From NCBI RefSeq assembly GCF_025231485.1, contig NZ_CP104003.1, positions 2,480,001-2,544,000 of the forward strand: DNA of 64,000 nt, written 5' to 3'. The stretch is from Salinirubellus salinus (GTDB lineage: Archaea; Halobacteriota; Halobacteria; Halobacteriales; Haloarculaceae). The stretch's first letter is position 1. Every line of letters begins with the position of its first letter. The position numbers and the translations under genes were made by a program. The notes below the pieces were generated by a model that was not told where the DNA came from, searched no databases, and saw only the letters and a list, made by a program, of their open reading frames with translations. Below are positions 16,362 through 25,030 of the stretch, one piece after another.

Positions 16362-16379
16362 TCGGGAATAATTACCCGA
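16362..16379 (-). promoter_or_regulatory. Inverted repeat directly upstream of the winged-helix gene
   Basis: TCGGG (16362-16366) and CCCGA (16375-16379) flank the AT-rich AATAATTA, 4 bases upstream of the regulator's ATG. A TATA-like GTATCAGTTT (read on the minus strand as AAACTGATAC) lies at 16383-16392, about 28 bases from a start at 16358. The repeat therefore covers the likely transcription start and could be an autorepression site. Confidence 0.4.
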
Positions 16380-16475
16380 CCGGTATCAGTTTTGTCACGT
16401 GGCGTGAGCCGCTCACGTATCGACGGACCGGCCCGAAACCCCTTTGCGCCCGAGGCGCCAGGTGCAGACCAACAG

Positions 16476-16610
16476 ATGCTCCCGCAAGTCGACCCCGTCC
16501 TCGTCGGGATCGTCGCGATCCTGCTGCTCATCGTCTTCTTCGTCTTCCTCTTCATCCGCCGGACCGTCACCGGGTTCACCGAGGGGATGCGCGAGGGACG
16601 CCAGCGGTAG
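16476..16610 (+). CDS. 44-residue single-helix membrane protein
   Basis: A tiny protein starting at ATG 16476. It begins MLPQVDPVLVG, has one strongly hydrophobic helix (IVAILLLIVFFVFLFI, residues 12-27) and ends in a basic tail RRTVTGFTEGMREGRQR. This is a standard single-pass topology with a positive-inside C-terminus. I believe it belongs to a conserved small haloarchaeal membrane family but cannot name a function. It lies 118 bases from the divergent winged-helix regulator and 8 bases before the convergent DehI-like gene. The same frame is open upstream but only this segment looks protein-like. Confidence 0.65.
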   Translation: MLPQVDPVLVGIVAILLLIVFFVFLFIRRTVTGFTEGMREGRQR

Positions 16611-16618
16611 TCGCACGC

Positions 16619-17506
16619 TCAGAGCGACCGCGCACCAGCCTCGCCGACCGTCGCCGCCCAGACCGGGAGTGCCGGTAGGACCGTCAGCACCGGTCCCGAA
16701 TCGAACGTCCGGAACAGCGACGCCGCCTCCTCGACCGTCCGTTCTGAGAAGGCTGCCGACCGGAGGTCAGCCCGCGTGAGTCGCGGTCGGTAGGGTACGT
16801 CGTCGACGTACAGGTCCACGAGGTCACGCGCGCGAGCGACAGCCTCGTCGAAGGCGCTCGAATCGAAGCGGGGCGACAGTGCCGCCCACGCCGGGTCGAG
16901 GTAGCCCGGCCACTGCGCGAGACAGCGGTAGACGCTCGGGAGCGTGTCGTCGAACCCGTGGAACGCCCGGATGGCGTCGGCCGTCTCGGCCAGCGAGTCG
17001 GGCACCTCGTCGACCATCGTCGGCTCTGCCCCACGGTCACGGTCCAGCCACTCGGGGAAGGGGGCCGTCGCGTCGTACTCGACGGCGGCGTCGGCCGAGT
17101 TGGCAGGGGAGAGCGCGCCCCCACCGAGCGCCCGGTCGACGGCCTCGAACAGTACCGCCAGCCGCGGAGCCACCACGTCGAACGTCGCCAGCTGTCCCCG
17201 GAGTTCGCGGTACTCGGCGGGCTCGAGGCCGGTATCGGGCCGGCGGAACGTCGGTATCGGGTCGTCAGCCTCGAGTGCCGAGAGCACGGCGTCCCGGTAC
17301 TCGACACTCAGGCGGGCGAACGCGCGGGTCTCGAACAGCGGTTTCACCTGCCCCCAGAGGTAGCGGGTGAACGCGGGGGCGTTCGCCGTCAGCGTCCGGA
17401 AGATCCAGTTGACGAAGGGCGCGCGGAACGTCCGGCGCACGTCCTCGTAGAGCCCGCGTTCGGCCCCCGTCGCCTCCAGTTCGTAGCGCTGACGGTCGGT
17501 GTCCAT
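16619..17506 (-). CDS. DehI-family (2-haloacid dehalogenase-like) protein
   Basis: A 295-residue protein of the halocarboxylic acid dehydrogenase DehI type: two pseudo-repeats with FVNWIFRTLTANAPAFTRYL and LWGQVKPLFETRAFARLS in the first and LAQWPGYLDPAWAALSPRF in the second. Bacterial DehI hydrolyses both D- and L-2-haloacids using an Asp/Asn pair; haloarchaeal relatives have not, to my knowledge, been shown to do this. The ATG at 17506 (MDTDRQRYELEATGA) is chosen because the upstream extension is Pro/Gly/Arg-rich. It is divergent from the MFS transporter with 101 bases between starts, which hints at a linked substrate but does not prove it. Confidence 0.8.
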   Translation of the reverse strand: MDTDRQRYELEATGAERGLYEDVRRTFRAPFVNWIFRTLTANAPAFTRYLWGQVKPLFETRAFARLSVEYRDAVLSALEADDPIPTFRRPDTGLEPAEYRELRGQLATFDVVAPRLAVLFEAVDRALGGGALSPANSADAAVEYDATAPFPEWLDRDRGAEPTMVDEVPDSLAETADAIRAFHGFDDTLPSVYRCLAQWPGYLDPAWAALSPRFDSSAFDEAVARARDLVDLYVDDVPYRPRLTRADLRSAAFSERTVEEAASLFRTFDSGPVLTVLPALPVWAATVGEAGARSL

Positions 17507-17607
17507 ACCGGGGACCTCGCGGGGCGCGGGACAAGTACCTCCGGGGCGTGTGCGGGGCCACCCGGCCCACCCGGAGCTATTTGACGGAGCGCCGGGACCG
17601 CTGTGCA

Positions 17608-18918
17608 ATGGCACGACGTGCGACACGCTGGCGCTGGCTCCTCTGGGGGCTCCTCGCGAGCGGGTTCCTCCTGGTCAACTTCCACCGGACCTCGACCGCG
17701 GTCATCTCGGGGCCGCTGGCGAGTACGTTCGACACCACGGGCACGGAACTCGGGTTCCTCCACGCCTCCTTCTTCTACATCTACGCGGCGCTCCAGTTAC
17801 CGGCCGGTCTCCTCGTCGACCGCTACGGCTCCCGGAACGTCGCCGTGGGCGGGCTGATAGTCATGTCCACGGGCGCGCTCGGGTTCGCGTTCTCGCCTAC
17901 GTTCGCCGTCGCGTTCGCGACCCGCGGGCTCGTCGGCCTCGGTGGGGCCGTCCTGTACACCGCCACGCTCCGGTTCCTCGCCAACTGGTACCGCCCGGAC
18001 GAGTTCGCCACGATGACGGGGTGGACCATCGCCGCGGCGGGGCTCGGGGGCGTGCTGGCGACCACCCCGCTCGCCATCGCCATCGACGCCACCGACTGGC
18101 GGGTGTCGCTCGGGGCCGCCGCCCTCGCCGGGTTCGCACTGATGGTCGCCGTCTTCCTGTTCGTGCGCGACCGGCCGAGCGACGGTGGGTTCGACCCCAT
18201 CGAGGGGGTCAACCCGCCAGAGGGGATGCCGGACGCCGCGACGGTCCTCGCCAACACCCGCGCCATCCTCGCCGAACGCGAGACGTGGCTGATGGGTGCC
18301 CTGCTCTTCTTCACCCTCGGCTCGAACTTCACCGTCCTCGGCCTCTGGGGCGTGCCGTACCTCGTCGACCTGTACGGTATCGGCGTGGGGACGGCCTCGG
18401 GCTACGTCCTCCTCGGGAACCTCGGCCTCCTCACCGGGTCGCCGGTCCTCGGCACGCTCTCCGACCACTTCGGCAGTCGGACGCCGTTCATCGTCGCCAG
18501 CACCGTCGTGTTCGTCCTCGCGTACGGGGTCGTCTTCCTCACCGTCCAGCCGCCGCTGGCCGTCTTCGGCGTCGCCCTGTTCGTCGCGCAGTTCGTCGGG
18601 GGCGGCACCCTCCTCTCGTACACGGTGGCGAAGGAGCGCCACGCCGCCAGCGCCAGCGCCACCGTCACCGGTGTAGTCAACGGGATGGGCTGGTTCGGCG
18701 CGGCCATCTTCCCCGCGGCGATGGGGGCCGCCCTCGACGCCTACTGGACCGGCGAACTGGTCGACGGCGCGCGCTCGTACACCGCCGCAGGCTACCGGGT
18801 CGCGTTCGGGCTCGTCGTCGCCGCCGGCCTCGTCGCGCTGGTCTGTGCCGTCTGGTTGCACCTGCGGGTCCACCGGGAGGAGGCGCGGCCGACGGGGGCG
18901 GCGCCGGCGGACGACTGA
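17608..18918 (+). CDS. MFS transporter
   Basis: A 436-residue major facilitator with 12 predicted helices. Signature loops are present: LLVDRYGSRNVAVGG after TM2 (the family's GxxxDRxGRR-like loop), FVRDRPSDGGF in the central loop, and the equivalent LSDHFGSRTPFIVAS in the second half. The N-terminus (RRATRWRWLLWGLLASGFLL) gives the first helix directly after a basic cap. Substrate specificity cannot be inferred; organic anions are common for this type. It shares an intergenic region with the divergent DehI-like gene. Confidence 0.9.
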   Translation: MARRATRWRWLLWGLLASGFLLVNFHRTSTAVISGPLASTFDTTGTELGFLHASFFYIYAALQLPAGLLVDRYGSRNVAVGGLIVMSTGALGFAFSPTFAVAFATRGLVGLGGAVLYTATLRFLANWYRPDEFATMTGWTIAAAGLGGVLATTPLAIAIDATDWRVSLGAAALAGFALMVAVFLFVRDRPSDGGFDPIEGVNPPEGMPDAATVLANTRAILAERETWLMGALLFFTLGSNFTVLGLWGVPYLVDLYGIGVGTASGYVLLGNLGLLTGSPVLGTLSDHFGSRTPFIVASTVVFVLAYGVVFLTVQPPLAVFGVALFVAQFVGGGTLLSYTVAKERHAASASATVTGVVNGMGWFGAAIFPAAMGAALDAYWTGELVDGARSYTAAGYRVAFGLVVAAGLVALVCAVWLHLRVHREEARPTGAAPADD

Positions 18919-18969
18919 CCGGTCCGCGTCGTGACAACCGCGGACGGCTGACCGGTCCGCCGTCCCGTG

Positions 18970-19407
18970 TCACGCCACGCGCTCGCGGAACGCGTCGCGG
19001 TCGACCACCCGGAAGTCGGTCTCCACGGTCCCGACCGTGTCGCCGTCGGCCTCACGCGTCACCCCACCCTCCAACGAGAGGCGCGACCCCTCCACCGCGA
19101 CCACCTCCGTCTCGGCGACGAGGCTGACCCCCTCGGGGACGGCGAGGCGGTGCGAGACGGACGCGTACTCACCGGCACACCCCATCCCCTCGGGGAGCAG
19201 GCCACGGAGCGACCGGCGGCCGGTGAACTCCACCCACGCGAGCAGGGCTGGGGTACCGAACACCCGGACCGACTCCTCGGGGCCGGCGTCCGCGGCGGCC
19301 GACTGGAGCGGCGGGTCGTCCTGCGGGCCGAAGCAGTTGGTCGTGTGTGAGCGCTCGACGACGAACTCGCGGCGTCCGGTGGTCCCGACGAGCGAGGTGT
19401 AGTCCAT
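18970..19407 (-). CDS. Hotdog-fold thioesterase (FlK-like)
   Basis: A 145-residue single hotdog domain. The region TPALLAWVEFTGRRSLRGLL with LPEGMGCAGEYASVSHRLAV matches the fluoroacetyl-CoA thioesterase-like family, in which a helix carries the active-site residues and the conserved Glu or Thr lies near PEG. The terminal strands (SLVAETEVVAVEGSRLSLEG) complete the fold. It would cleave a small acyl-CoA; the natural substrate is unknown. The gene lies 24 bases downstream of the uracil-DNA glycosylase gene on the same strand, so the pair may be co-transcribed. Confidence 0.8.
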   Translation of the reverse strand: MDYTSLVGTTGRREFVVERSHTTNCFGPQDDPPLQSAAADAGPEESVRVFGTPALLAWVEFTGRRSLRGLLPEGMGCAGEYASVSHRLAVPEGVSLVAETEVVAVEGSRLSLEGGVTREADGDTVGTVETDFRVVDRDAFRERVA

Positions 19408-19431
19408 ACCGCCGGGAGTCGGGCGGCGGGC

Positions 19432-20067
19432 TTAAAGTTCGGCGAGCGTCTCGCCGAGCGCCGCGACGTACCCCTCGTACTCGTAGCCGAGTCGCGGAAT
19501 CCAGACCTCCTGATAGGAAGGGTGGACCAGCGGGACGACCGGCGGGACGAGGCCGTCGACGTGGACGGCTTCGAGGACGCTGTCGAGGAACCCGTCGAGC
19601 GAGCGCCCGCCGACCGCGAACAGCGACTGCGTGGCGTGCTTGCCGGTGGCGAGGACGCAGTCGGGAGTGACGGTCTCGACCTCGCCGACGAGGTAGGGCC
19701 GGCAGTTCGCGCGTTCCTCGGCCGTCGGTTCGCGGTTCGAGCCCTCGCCGTCGCAGGGGAAGCACTTCACCGCGTTCGTGTAGTAGGCGTCGCCTTCGTA
19801 CCCCACGTCCCTGACCAGCGACCGGACCTTCCGGCCGGAGTTCGCGGCGGTGTAGGCCATCCCGGAGTGGTTGCCACCCCGCCATCGCTCGCGGTCCGGG
19901 GCGCCGGCACCGGGGGCCTCACCGACGACGACGAGGGCGGCGTCCGTGGGACCGACCCCCCACGAGATGCGGGTCCGACAGTCGACGAGGGCGGGACAGC
20001 GCCGGCAGTCGGTCGCGAGTGGATTCGCCTCGCTCGGGTCGGGAGGGATGGGGTCCGGGGCGGCCAT
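19432..20067 (-). CDS. Uracil-DNA glycosylase, family 4/5
   Basis: A 211-residue iron-sulfur uracil-DNA glycosylase that removes uracil from DNA. The uracil-binding motif A is VVVGEAPGAGAPDRE (~46-60) and the catalytic-site motif B is VHPSYQEVW (His182). Cysteines that can bind the [4Fe-4S] cluster are present: Cys21 and Cys24 in DCRRCPALVDC, then Cys102/Cys105 and Cys122. The family 4 versus 5 choice is not settled by eye; the residue after GEAPG favours family 5 features. The ATG at 20067 gives a compact N-terminus. The thioesterase follows 24 bases after its stop. Confidence 0.88.
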   Translation of the reverse strand: MAAPDPIPPDPSEANPLATDCRRCPALVDCRTRISWGVGPTDAALVVVGEAPGAGAPDRERWRGGNHSGMAYTAANSGRKVRSLVRDVGYEGDAYYTNAVKCFPCDGEGSNREPTAEERANCRPYLVGEVETVTPDCVLATGKHATQSLFAVGGRSLDGFLDSVLEAVHVDGLVPPVVPLVHPSYQEVWIPRLGYEYEGYVAALGETLAEL

Positions 20068-20200
20068 CGACGGGTCGTCTCGGTCGGCACCAATCGGCGT
20101 GTCGATTCTCGTATGCCTATGAGTATAATCACCCCTAGATTGGAGACACCCACATAAGGACAACGTTTAGGTGTGCGAACGACCACCAAACGGACGAGAT

Positions 20201-20365
20201 ATGCGCGAACAGGAACGTGCGCTGGTCGAGTCGGAACCGTCGCTGCCGACCGCCAAGGGCCGATACGGGGGATTCAGTCTGGAGAACGGGGAGTACGTGA
20301 TCTTCGACCGCCGCTCTCCGGAGACGTGGGTGCAGTCGAACCACACTGTCGAGGTCCGACAGTAG
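20201..20365 (+). CDS. Small haloarchaeal protein (DUF7331-like)
   Basis: A 54-residue acidic protein starting at ATG 20201. It has no hydrophobic segment. The central motif KGRYGGFSLENGEYVIFDRR followed by WVQSNHTVEVRQ is one I associate with a short conserved haloarchaeal family of unknown function. It sits alone between the uracil-DNA glycosylase promoter and ileS, with AACGTTTAGGT (20162-20172) placed as a TATA-like box about 30 bases before the start. Divergent from the glycosylase gene. Confidence 0.75.
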   Translation: MREQERALVESEPSLPTAKGRYGGFSLENGEYVIFDRRSPETWVQSNHTVEVRQ

Positions 20366-20443
20366 CGCGGACCCGGAGCCCCACCCGACACGGCCTGCTG
20401 TCCGACCGATTCCCCTTTAGTGGCGGCGGTACACTCCCCTCCC

Positions 20444-23400
20444 ATGAGTGAAGACGCCGGCGAGGACGGCCCCGGATTCGAACGGTTCGGGGAGGTCCCC
20501 GACCAGTACGACCCGGCCGAGGTGGAGGCCCGGGTGTTCGACTACTGGGACGAGACCGACGCCTACGAGAAGGCGAAGGCGCACCGCGCCGACGGCGAGG
20601 ACTACTTCTTCGTCGACGGCCCGCCGTACACCTCCGGGGCGGCCCACATGGGCACGACGTGGAACAAGTCGCTGAAGGACGCCTACATCCGCTACCTCCG
20701 CCAGCGCGGCTACGACGTGACCGACCGGCCGGGCTACGACATGCACGGCCTCCCCATCGAGACGAAGGTGGAGGAGCGCCTCGACTTCGAGAACAAGAAG
20801 GACATCGAGGCGTTCGGGATGGAGAACTTCATCGAGGAGTGCAAGACCTTCGCCGAGGACCAGCTGGAGGGCCTGCAGGACGACTTCAGGTCCTTCGGCG
20901 TCTGGATGGACTGGGAGAACCCCTACAAGACCATCTCGCCGGAGTACATGGAGGCGGCGTGGTGGGGGTTCCAGCGCGCCCACGAGCGCGGGCTCGTCAC
21001 GCAGGGCAAACGCTCCATCACCCAGTGTCCCCGGTGTGAGACCGCCATCGCCAAGAACGAGGTCGAGTACCACACCGCCGAGGCACCCTCCATCTACGTG
21101 AAGTTCCCCCTCCGAGAGCGCGAGGGGAGCCTCGTCATCTGGACCACCACCCCGTGGACCATCCCCGCCAACACGTTCGTCGCCGTCGACGAGGACGTGA
21201 CCTACGCCGCCGTCCGCGTGGAGGACGACGCCACCGAGGGCGACGCCGAGGCGGGCGAACTGCTCTACCTCGCGCTGGACGTCGTGGACGACGTGATGGA
21301 GCGGGCCGGCGTCGAGCACTTCCAGGTCGTCGACGAGTTCAAGGGCTCGGACCTCGTCGGCTGGGCGTACGACCACCCGCTGGCCGAGGAGGTCCCGGAC
21401 CACGCGCAGGCCGAGGGCTCCGGCGAGGTCTACCACGCAGACTACGTCGAGGTCGACCGGACCGGGATGGTCCACTCCGCGCCGGGCCACGGTGAGGAGG
21501 ACTTCGCCCGCGGGCAGGAACTCGGACTCGAGGTGTTCTGTCCGGTCGGGTCGGACGGCGTCTACGGCGAGGAGGCCGGGACGTACGCGGGCCAGTTCGT
21601 CCGCGACGCCAACGACGACATCGTCGCGGACCTCACGGAGAAGGGCCTGATGCTCCGCTCGGAGGACGGCCACGTCATCGACGAGGGGCAGTGCTGGCGC
21701 TGTGACACGGACATCGTCCGCATCGTCACCGACCAGTGGTTCATCACCGTCTCGGACATCAAGGACGAACTGCTCGCCAACATCGAGGACAGCGAGTGGT
21801 ACCCGCAGGAGGCACGGGACAACCGCTTCCGGAAGTTCGTCGAGAACTCGCCGGACTGGAACGTCTCGCGCCAGCGCTACTGGGGCATCCCGCTCCCCAT
21901 CTGGACCCCGGAGGACTGGGCGGGCGACATGGACGAGGTGCTCGTGTTCGGCACCCGTGAGGAACTCGCCGACGCCGTCGACCAGGACGTCGACCCCGCC
22001 GAGCTGGACCTCCACCGCCCGACCGTCGACGACCTGACCGTCACGCGCGATGGGACCACCTACGAGCGCGTGCCGGACGTGTTCGACGTCTGGCTGGACT
22101 CCTCGGTCGCCTCGTGGGGGACGCTCGACTACCCGGAGGACGACTCGCGATTCGACGACCTCTGGCCCGCCGACCTCATCATGGAGGCCCACGACCAGAC
22201 CCGCGGCTGGTTCTGGTCGCAGCTCGGGATGGGCACCGCCGCGCTCGGCGAGGTGCCGTACGAGCAGGTCCTGATGCACGGCTGGGCGCTGGCCGAGGAC
22301 GGCCGCAAGATGTCGAAGTCGCTGGGCAACATCGTCGCCCCGCAGGAGGCCATCGACCGCCACGGCGCCGACCCGATGCGCCTGTTCCTCCTCAGCCAGA
22401 ACCCACAGGGCGACGACATGCGCTTCTCGTGGGACGAGATGTCGAACATGCAGCGGGACCTGAACATCCTCTGGAACGTGTTCCGGTTCCCGCTGCCGTA
22501 CATGCGCATCGACGGATTCTCTCCAGAGGAGACGACCGTCGAGGACGCCGCCCTCGAAGTCGTCGACGAGTGGGTGCTCTCCCGGCTCCAGACCGTCGAG
22601 ACCGAGATGGCCGAGCACTGGGAGGCGTTCCGGCAGGACCGGGCGCTCGAGGTGCTCCTCGAGTTCGTCGTCGAGGACGTCTCGCGGTTCTACATCCAGG
22701 TCGTCCGCGAGCGGATGTGGGAGGAGGAGGACTCGCCCTCGAAGAACGCGGCGTACGCCACGTTCTACCGCGTGCTGACGGAGGTGACGGCGCTGCTCGC
22801 GCCGTACGCCCCGTTCGTCGCCGAGACGGTGTACGGCACCCTGACCGGGGAGGCCGGCCACGACACCGTCCACATGTGCGACTGGCCCGAACCCGACGCC
22901 GACCTCCGGAACGAGGAGCTGGAGGGCGACATCGAGGTGCTCCGTGGCGTCGAGGAGGCGGGGGCGAACGCCCGCCAGCAGGCCGAGCGCAAGCTCCGGT
23001 GGCCCGTCCAGCGGGTCGTCGTCGCCGCGGACGACGACGAGGCCGCCGCCGCCGTGGACCGCCAGCGGGCGCTCCTGCGTGACCGGCTGAACGCCCGCGA
23101 GATCGAACTGGTCGAGCCGGGCGAGGAGTGGGGCGAACTCGCCTACTCGGCCCGCGCCGACATGTCGGTGCTCGGCCCCGCCTTCGGCGGCGAGGCCGGC
23201 GAGGTGATGAACGCGCTCAACGAGGCGAGCGTCACCGAGCAGTCGCTGGCGGCGCTCGAGGCCGCCGTCGCGGACGCGCTCGGCCGCGAGGTCGAGTTGA
23301 CCGAGGAGATGGTCTCGTTCGTCACCGAGACGCCGGCGGGCGTCGAGGGGACCACCTTCCGGGTCGACGGCGACGACCGGGGCGTCGTCTACGTCGACAC

Positions 23401-23698
23401 CGCGCTGACCGAGGACATCGAGGCCGAGGGGTACGCCCGCGAGGTCATCCGCCGCGTGCAGGAGATGCGCAAGGACCTCGACCTCGACCTCGAAGCCGAG
23501 GTGCGCGTCGAACTCGACGTGGCCGACGACCGCGTGGCCGACCTCGTCGCTCGACACGAGGACCTCGTCGCGAGCGAGGTCAGGGCGCGCGAGTTCGGCC
23601 CAGTCGGCGACGGCGCGCTCACCGAGACGTGGGACGTCGAGGGCGTGGAGATGACCATCGGCGTCGAGCCGCTGGCGGCAGAGCCGGCGTCGGACTGA
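20444..23698 (+). CDS. ileS: Isoleucyl-tRNA synthetase
   Basis: A 1084-residue class I aminoacyl-tRNA synthetase charging tRNA-Ile. The HIGH-equivalent is HMGT (residues 68-71) in PYTSGAAHMGTTWNK and the KMSKS loop is exact (622-626, DGRKMSKSLGN). The editing (CP1) domain contains WTTTPWTIPANT, and zinc-binding cysteines appear in TQCPRCETA and the later QCWRCDTD. The C-terminal anticodon-binding region includes RRVQEMRKDLDLDLEAEVRV, as in archaeal IleRS. The ATG at 20444 (MSEDAGEDGPGF) is preferred to one 24 bases upstream because the promoter spacing suits it and the added residues lack homology. Confidence 0.97.
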   Translation: MSEDAGEDGPGFERFGEVPDQYDPAEVEARVFDYWDETDAYEKAKAHRADGEDYFFVDGPPYTSGAAHMGTTWNKSLKDAYIRYLRQRGYDVTDRPGYDMHGLPIETKVEERLDFENKKDIEAFGMENFIEECKTFAEDQLEGLQDDFRSFGVWMDWENPYKTISPEYMEAAWWGFQRAHERGLVTQGKRSITQCPRCETAIAKNEVEYHTAEAPSIYVKFPLREREGSLVIWTTTPWTIPANTFVAVDEDVTYAAVRVEDDATEGDAEAGELLYLALDVVDDVMERAGVEHFQVVDEFKGSDLVGWAYDHPLAEEVPDHAQAEGSGEVYHADYVEVDRTGMVHSAPGHGEEDFARGQELGLEVFCPVGSDGVYGEEAGTYAGQFVRDANDDIVADLTEKGLMLRSEDGHVIDEGQCWRCDTDIVRIVTDQWFITVSDIKDELLANIEDSEWYPQEARDNRFRKFVENSPDWNVSRQRYWGIPLPIWTPEDWAGDMDEVLVFGTREELADAVDQDVDPAELDLHRPTVDDLTVTRDGTTYERVPDVFDVWLDSSVASWGTLDYPEDDSRFDDLWPADLIMEAHDQTRGWFWSQLGMGTAALGEVPYEQVLMHGWALAEDGRKMSKSLGNIVAPQEAIDRHGADPMRLFLLSQNPQGDDMRFSWDEMSNMQRDLNILWNVFRFPLPYMRIDGFSPEETTVEDAALEVVDEWVLSRLQTVETEMAEHWEAFRQDRALEVLLEFVVEDVSRFYIQVVRERMWEEEDSPSKNAAYATFYRVLTEVTALLAPYAPFVAETVYGTLTGEAGHDTVHMCDWPEPDADLRNEELEGDIEVLRGVEEAGANARQQAERKLRWPVQRVVVAADDDEAAAAVDRQRALLRDRLNAREIELVEPGEEWGELAYSARADMSVLGPAFGGEAGEVMNALNEASVTEQSLAALEAAVADALGREVELTEEMVSFVTETPAGVEGTTFRVDGDDRGVVYVDTALTEDIEAEGYAREVIRRVQEMRKDLDLDLEAEVRVELDVADDRVADLVARHEDLVASEVRAREFGPVGDGALTETWDVEGVEMTIGVEPLAAEPASD

Positions 23699-23748
23699 CG
23701 GGGCTCGCCGTCGTGGCAACCGGCGAGGACTGACGAAACCCCCCTCGT

Positions 23749-24837
23749 TCAGGCCGCCGGAAGCCGAATCTCGAACACCGCACCGCGCTCCTCGTTGTCC
23801 TCAACGTGGATCGACCCGCCGTAGCCGGAGACCAGCGTGTCGACGAGGTAGAGCCCGAGGCCGTGGTTGCCCGGACCCGTCGGTTCGAACACCGACGCCT
23901 TACGGGCGTCGGAGATGCCCGGTCCGTCGTCGGCGACGCGGACGACCACCCACTCGCCGTCGCCTTCGGCCGTCACCGCGACCTGCGGGACGTCTCGGTC
24001 GCTGTGCTCGACGGCGTTCGTGAGCACGTTCTCGAAGACGTACCGGACCAGTGGGTCGGCCCGCACGACGAGCCCCTCGGGGACCTCGACCCAGACCGCG
24101 ACGGGGGCGTTCGCGTACTCGAGTGAATCCACCTCGTCGAGCAACACCGGCCGGAGGTCGACCGGCCGGCGGTCGGTCTCGCCGGCGGTGGACTGGACCA
24201 GCACCCGGACGTTCTCGACGAGGGCGACCACGGCCTCGTGCTGGGTTTCGATGGTGTCGAGTTCGGCGTCGGCGTCGGTCTTCTCACGGACGATGGAGGC
24301 GTAGCCCTGCGCGATGTGGACGCTGTTGAGCACGTTGTGCCGGAGGAGGTTGTTCAGGAACTGGAGGCGCTCGCGTTCGCGTTCGGCGAGTTCGGCCTCC
24401 ACCTGCGCGCGCTCGGCCTCGCGGGCGGCCTCCACGCTCCGGAACTCGTTGACGCCGGCGACCAGCCCACCCGTCGAGCCGACACCGCCGAGGAACTGGA
24501 CCAGCGGGAGCGCCTCGGTGAGCGACCCGCTCTGTCCGAGCAGCGCGAAGGCGACGATGGCGACGAGTCCACCCGTCCCGGCGAGCGTCCAGACGAACAG
24601 TCGAGGGTAGAAGGAGGCGCTGTAGTCGAGGCGGCGCACTCCCGCCCAGAGCACGAGGGTGGCGAGCGCCGGGAGCGTCGCGAGGACGAACTCGAGCGGC
24701 GTGCGGCCGTTCGTGAGGAAGTCGAAGACACCGAGCCCGACGAAGAGGACCCCGAGGCCGACGATGCCGACCTCGGCCGCAGCACCCGTCAGTCTCGGGA
24801 CGCGGCCGGTCGACGCTCTCACCCCCGACGGTTGCAC
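23749..24837 (-). CDS. Membrane sensor histidine kinase
   Basis: A protein of about 362 residues with four N-terminal helices (roughly 18-40, 46-66, 77-100 and 105-128), a charged linker helix (SVEAAREAERAQVEAELAER), an H-box RHNVLNSVHIAQGYASIV with the phosphorylated His167, and an ATPase domain with N-box ENVLTNAVEHS, G1 VADDGPGIS and G2 GNHGLGLYLVD. The start is uncertain: a GTG at 24837 is used because CTTAGGTACC at about 24860-24869 would be its TATA box, but a GTG at 24822 is possible. No response regulator is adjacent, so its partner must be elsewhere. The external signal is unknown. Confidence 0.85.
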   Translation of the reverse strand: MQPSGVRASTGRVPRLTGAAAEVGIVGLGVLFVGLGVFDFLTNGRTPLEFVLATLPALATLVLWAGVRRLDYSASFYPRLFVWTLAGTGGLVAIVAFALLGQSGSLTEALPLVQFLGGVGSTGGLVAGVNEFRSVEAAREAERAQVEAELAERERERLQFLNNLLRHNVLNSVHIAQGYASIVREKTDADAELDTIETQHEAVVALVENVRVLVQSTAGETDRRPVDLRPVLLDEVDSLEYANAPVAVWVEVPEGLVVRADPLVRYVFENVLTNAVEHSDRDVPQVAVTAEGDGEWVVVRVADDGPGISDARKASVFEPTGPGNHGLGLYLVDTLVSGYGGSIHVEDNEERGAVFEIRLPAA

Positions 24838-25030
24838 GGGGTAGTACGGTGTCGCTGGGGTACCTAAGCGTTTCGTCGGCGTGAGAAGGTCGCTGAAGAC
24901 CCCCCGTTCATTCCACGGGCACGCGAAGCGAGAGGTAGATGCGGCCCACCACGTTCCTCGGCGCCTGTCTCGTGCTCGTGGCCGGGGCCCCACCGGTGTC
25001 GCCACGCCGGGCGCCGACTGGTGTCGTGAG

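Noticed and set aside
17506-18918. Haloacid uptake and degradation unit (DehI plus MFS)
   Set aside because: The divergent layout is suggestive, but haloarchaeal DehI homologues lack demonstrated dehalogenase activity and the MFS substrate cannot be read, so I kept them as separate calls.
20417-23719. An open frame of about 1100 codons on the minus strand, antisense to ileS
   Set aside because: High-GC haloarchaeal genes give long open frames on the opposite strand. The translation is rich in Val/Leu/Arg/His repeats with no domain, whereas ileS has all catalytic motifs.
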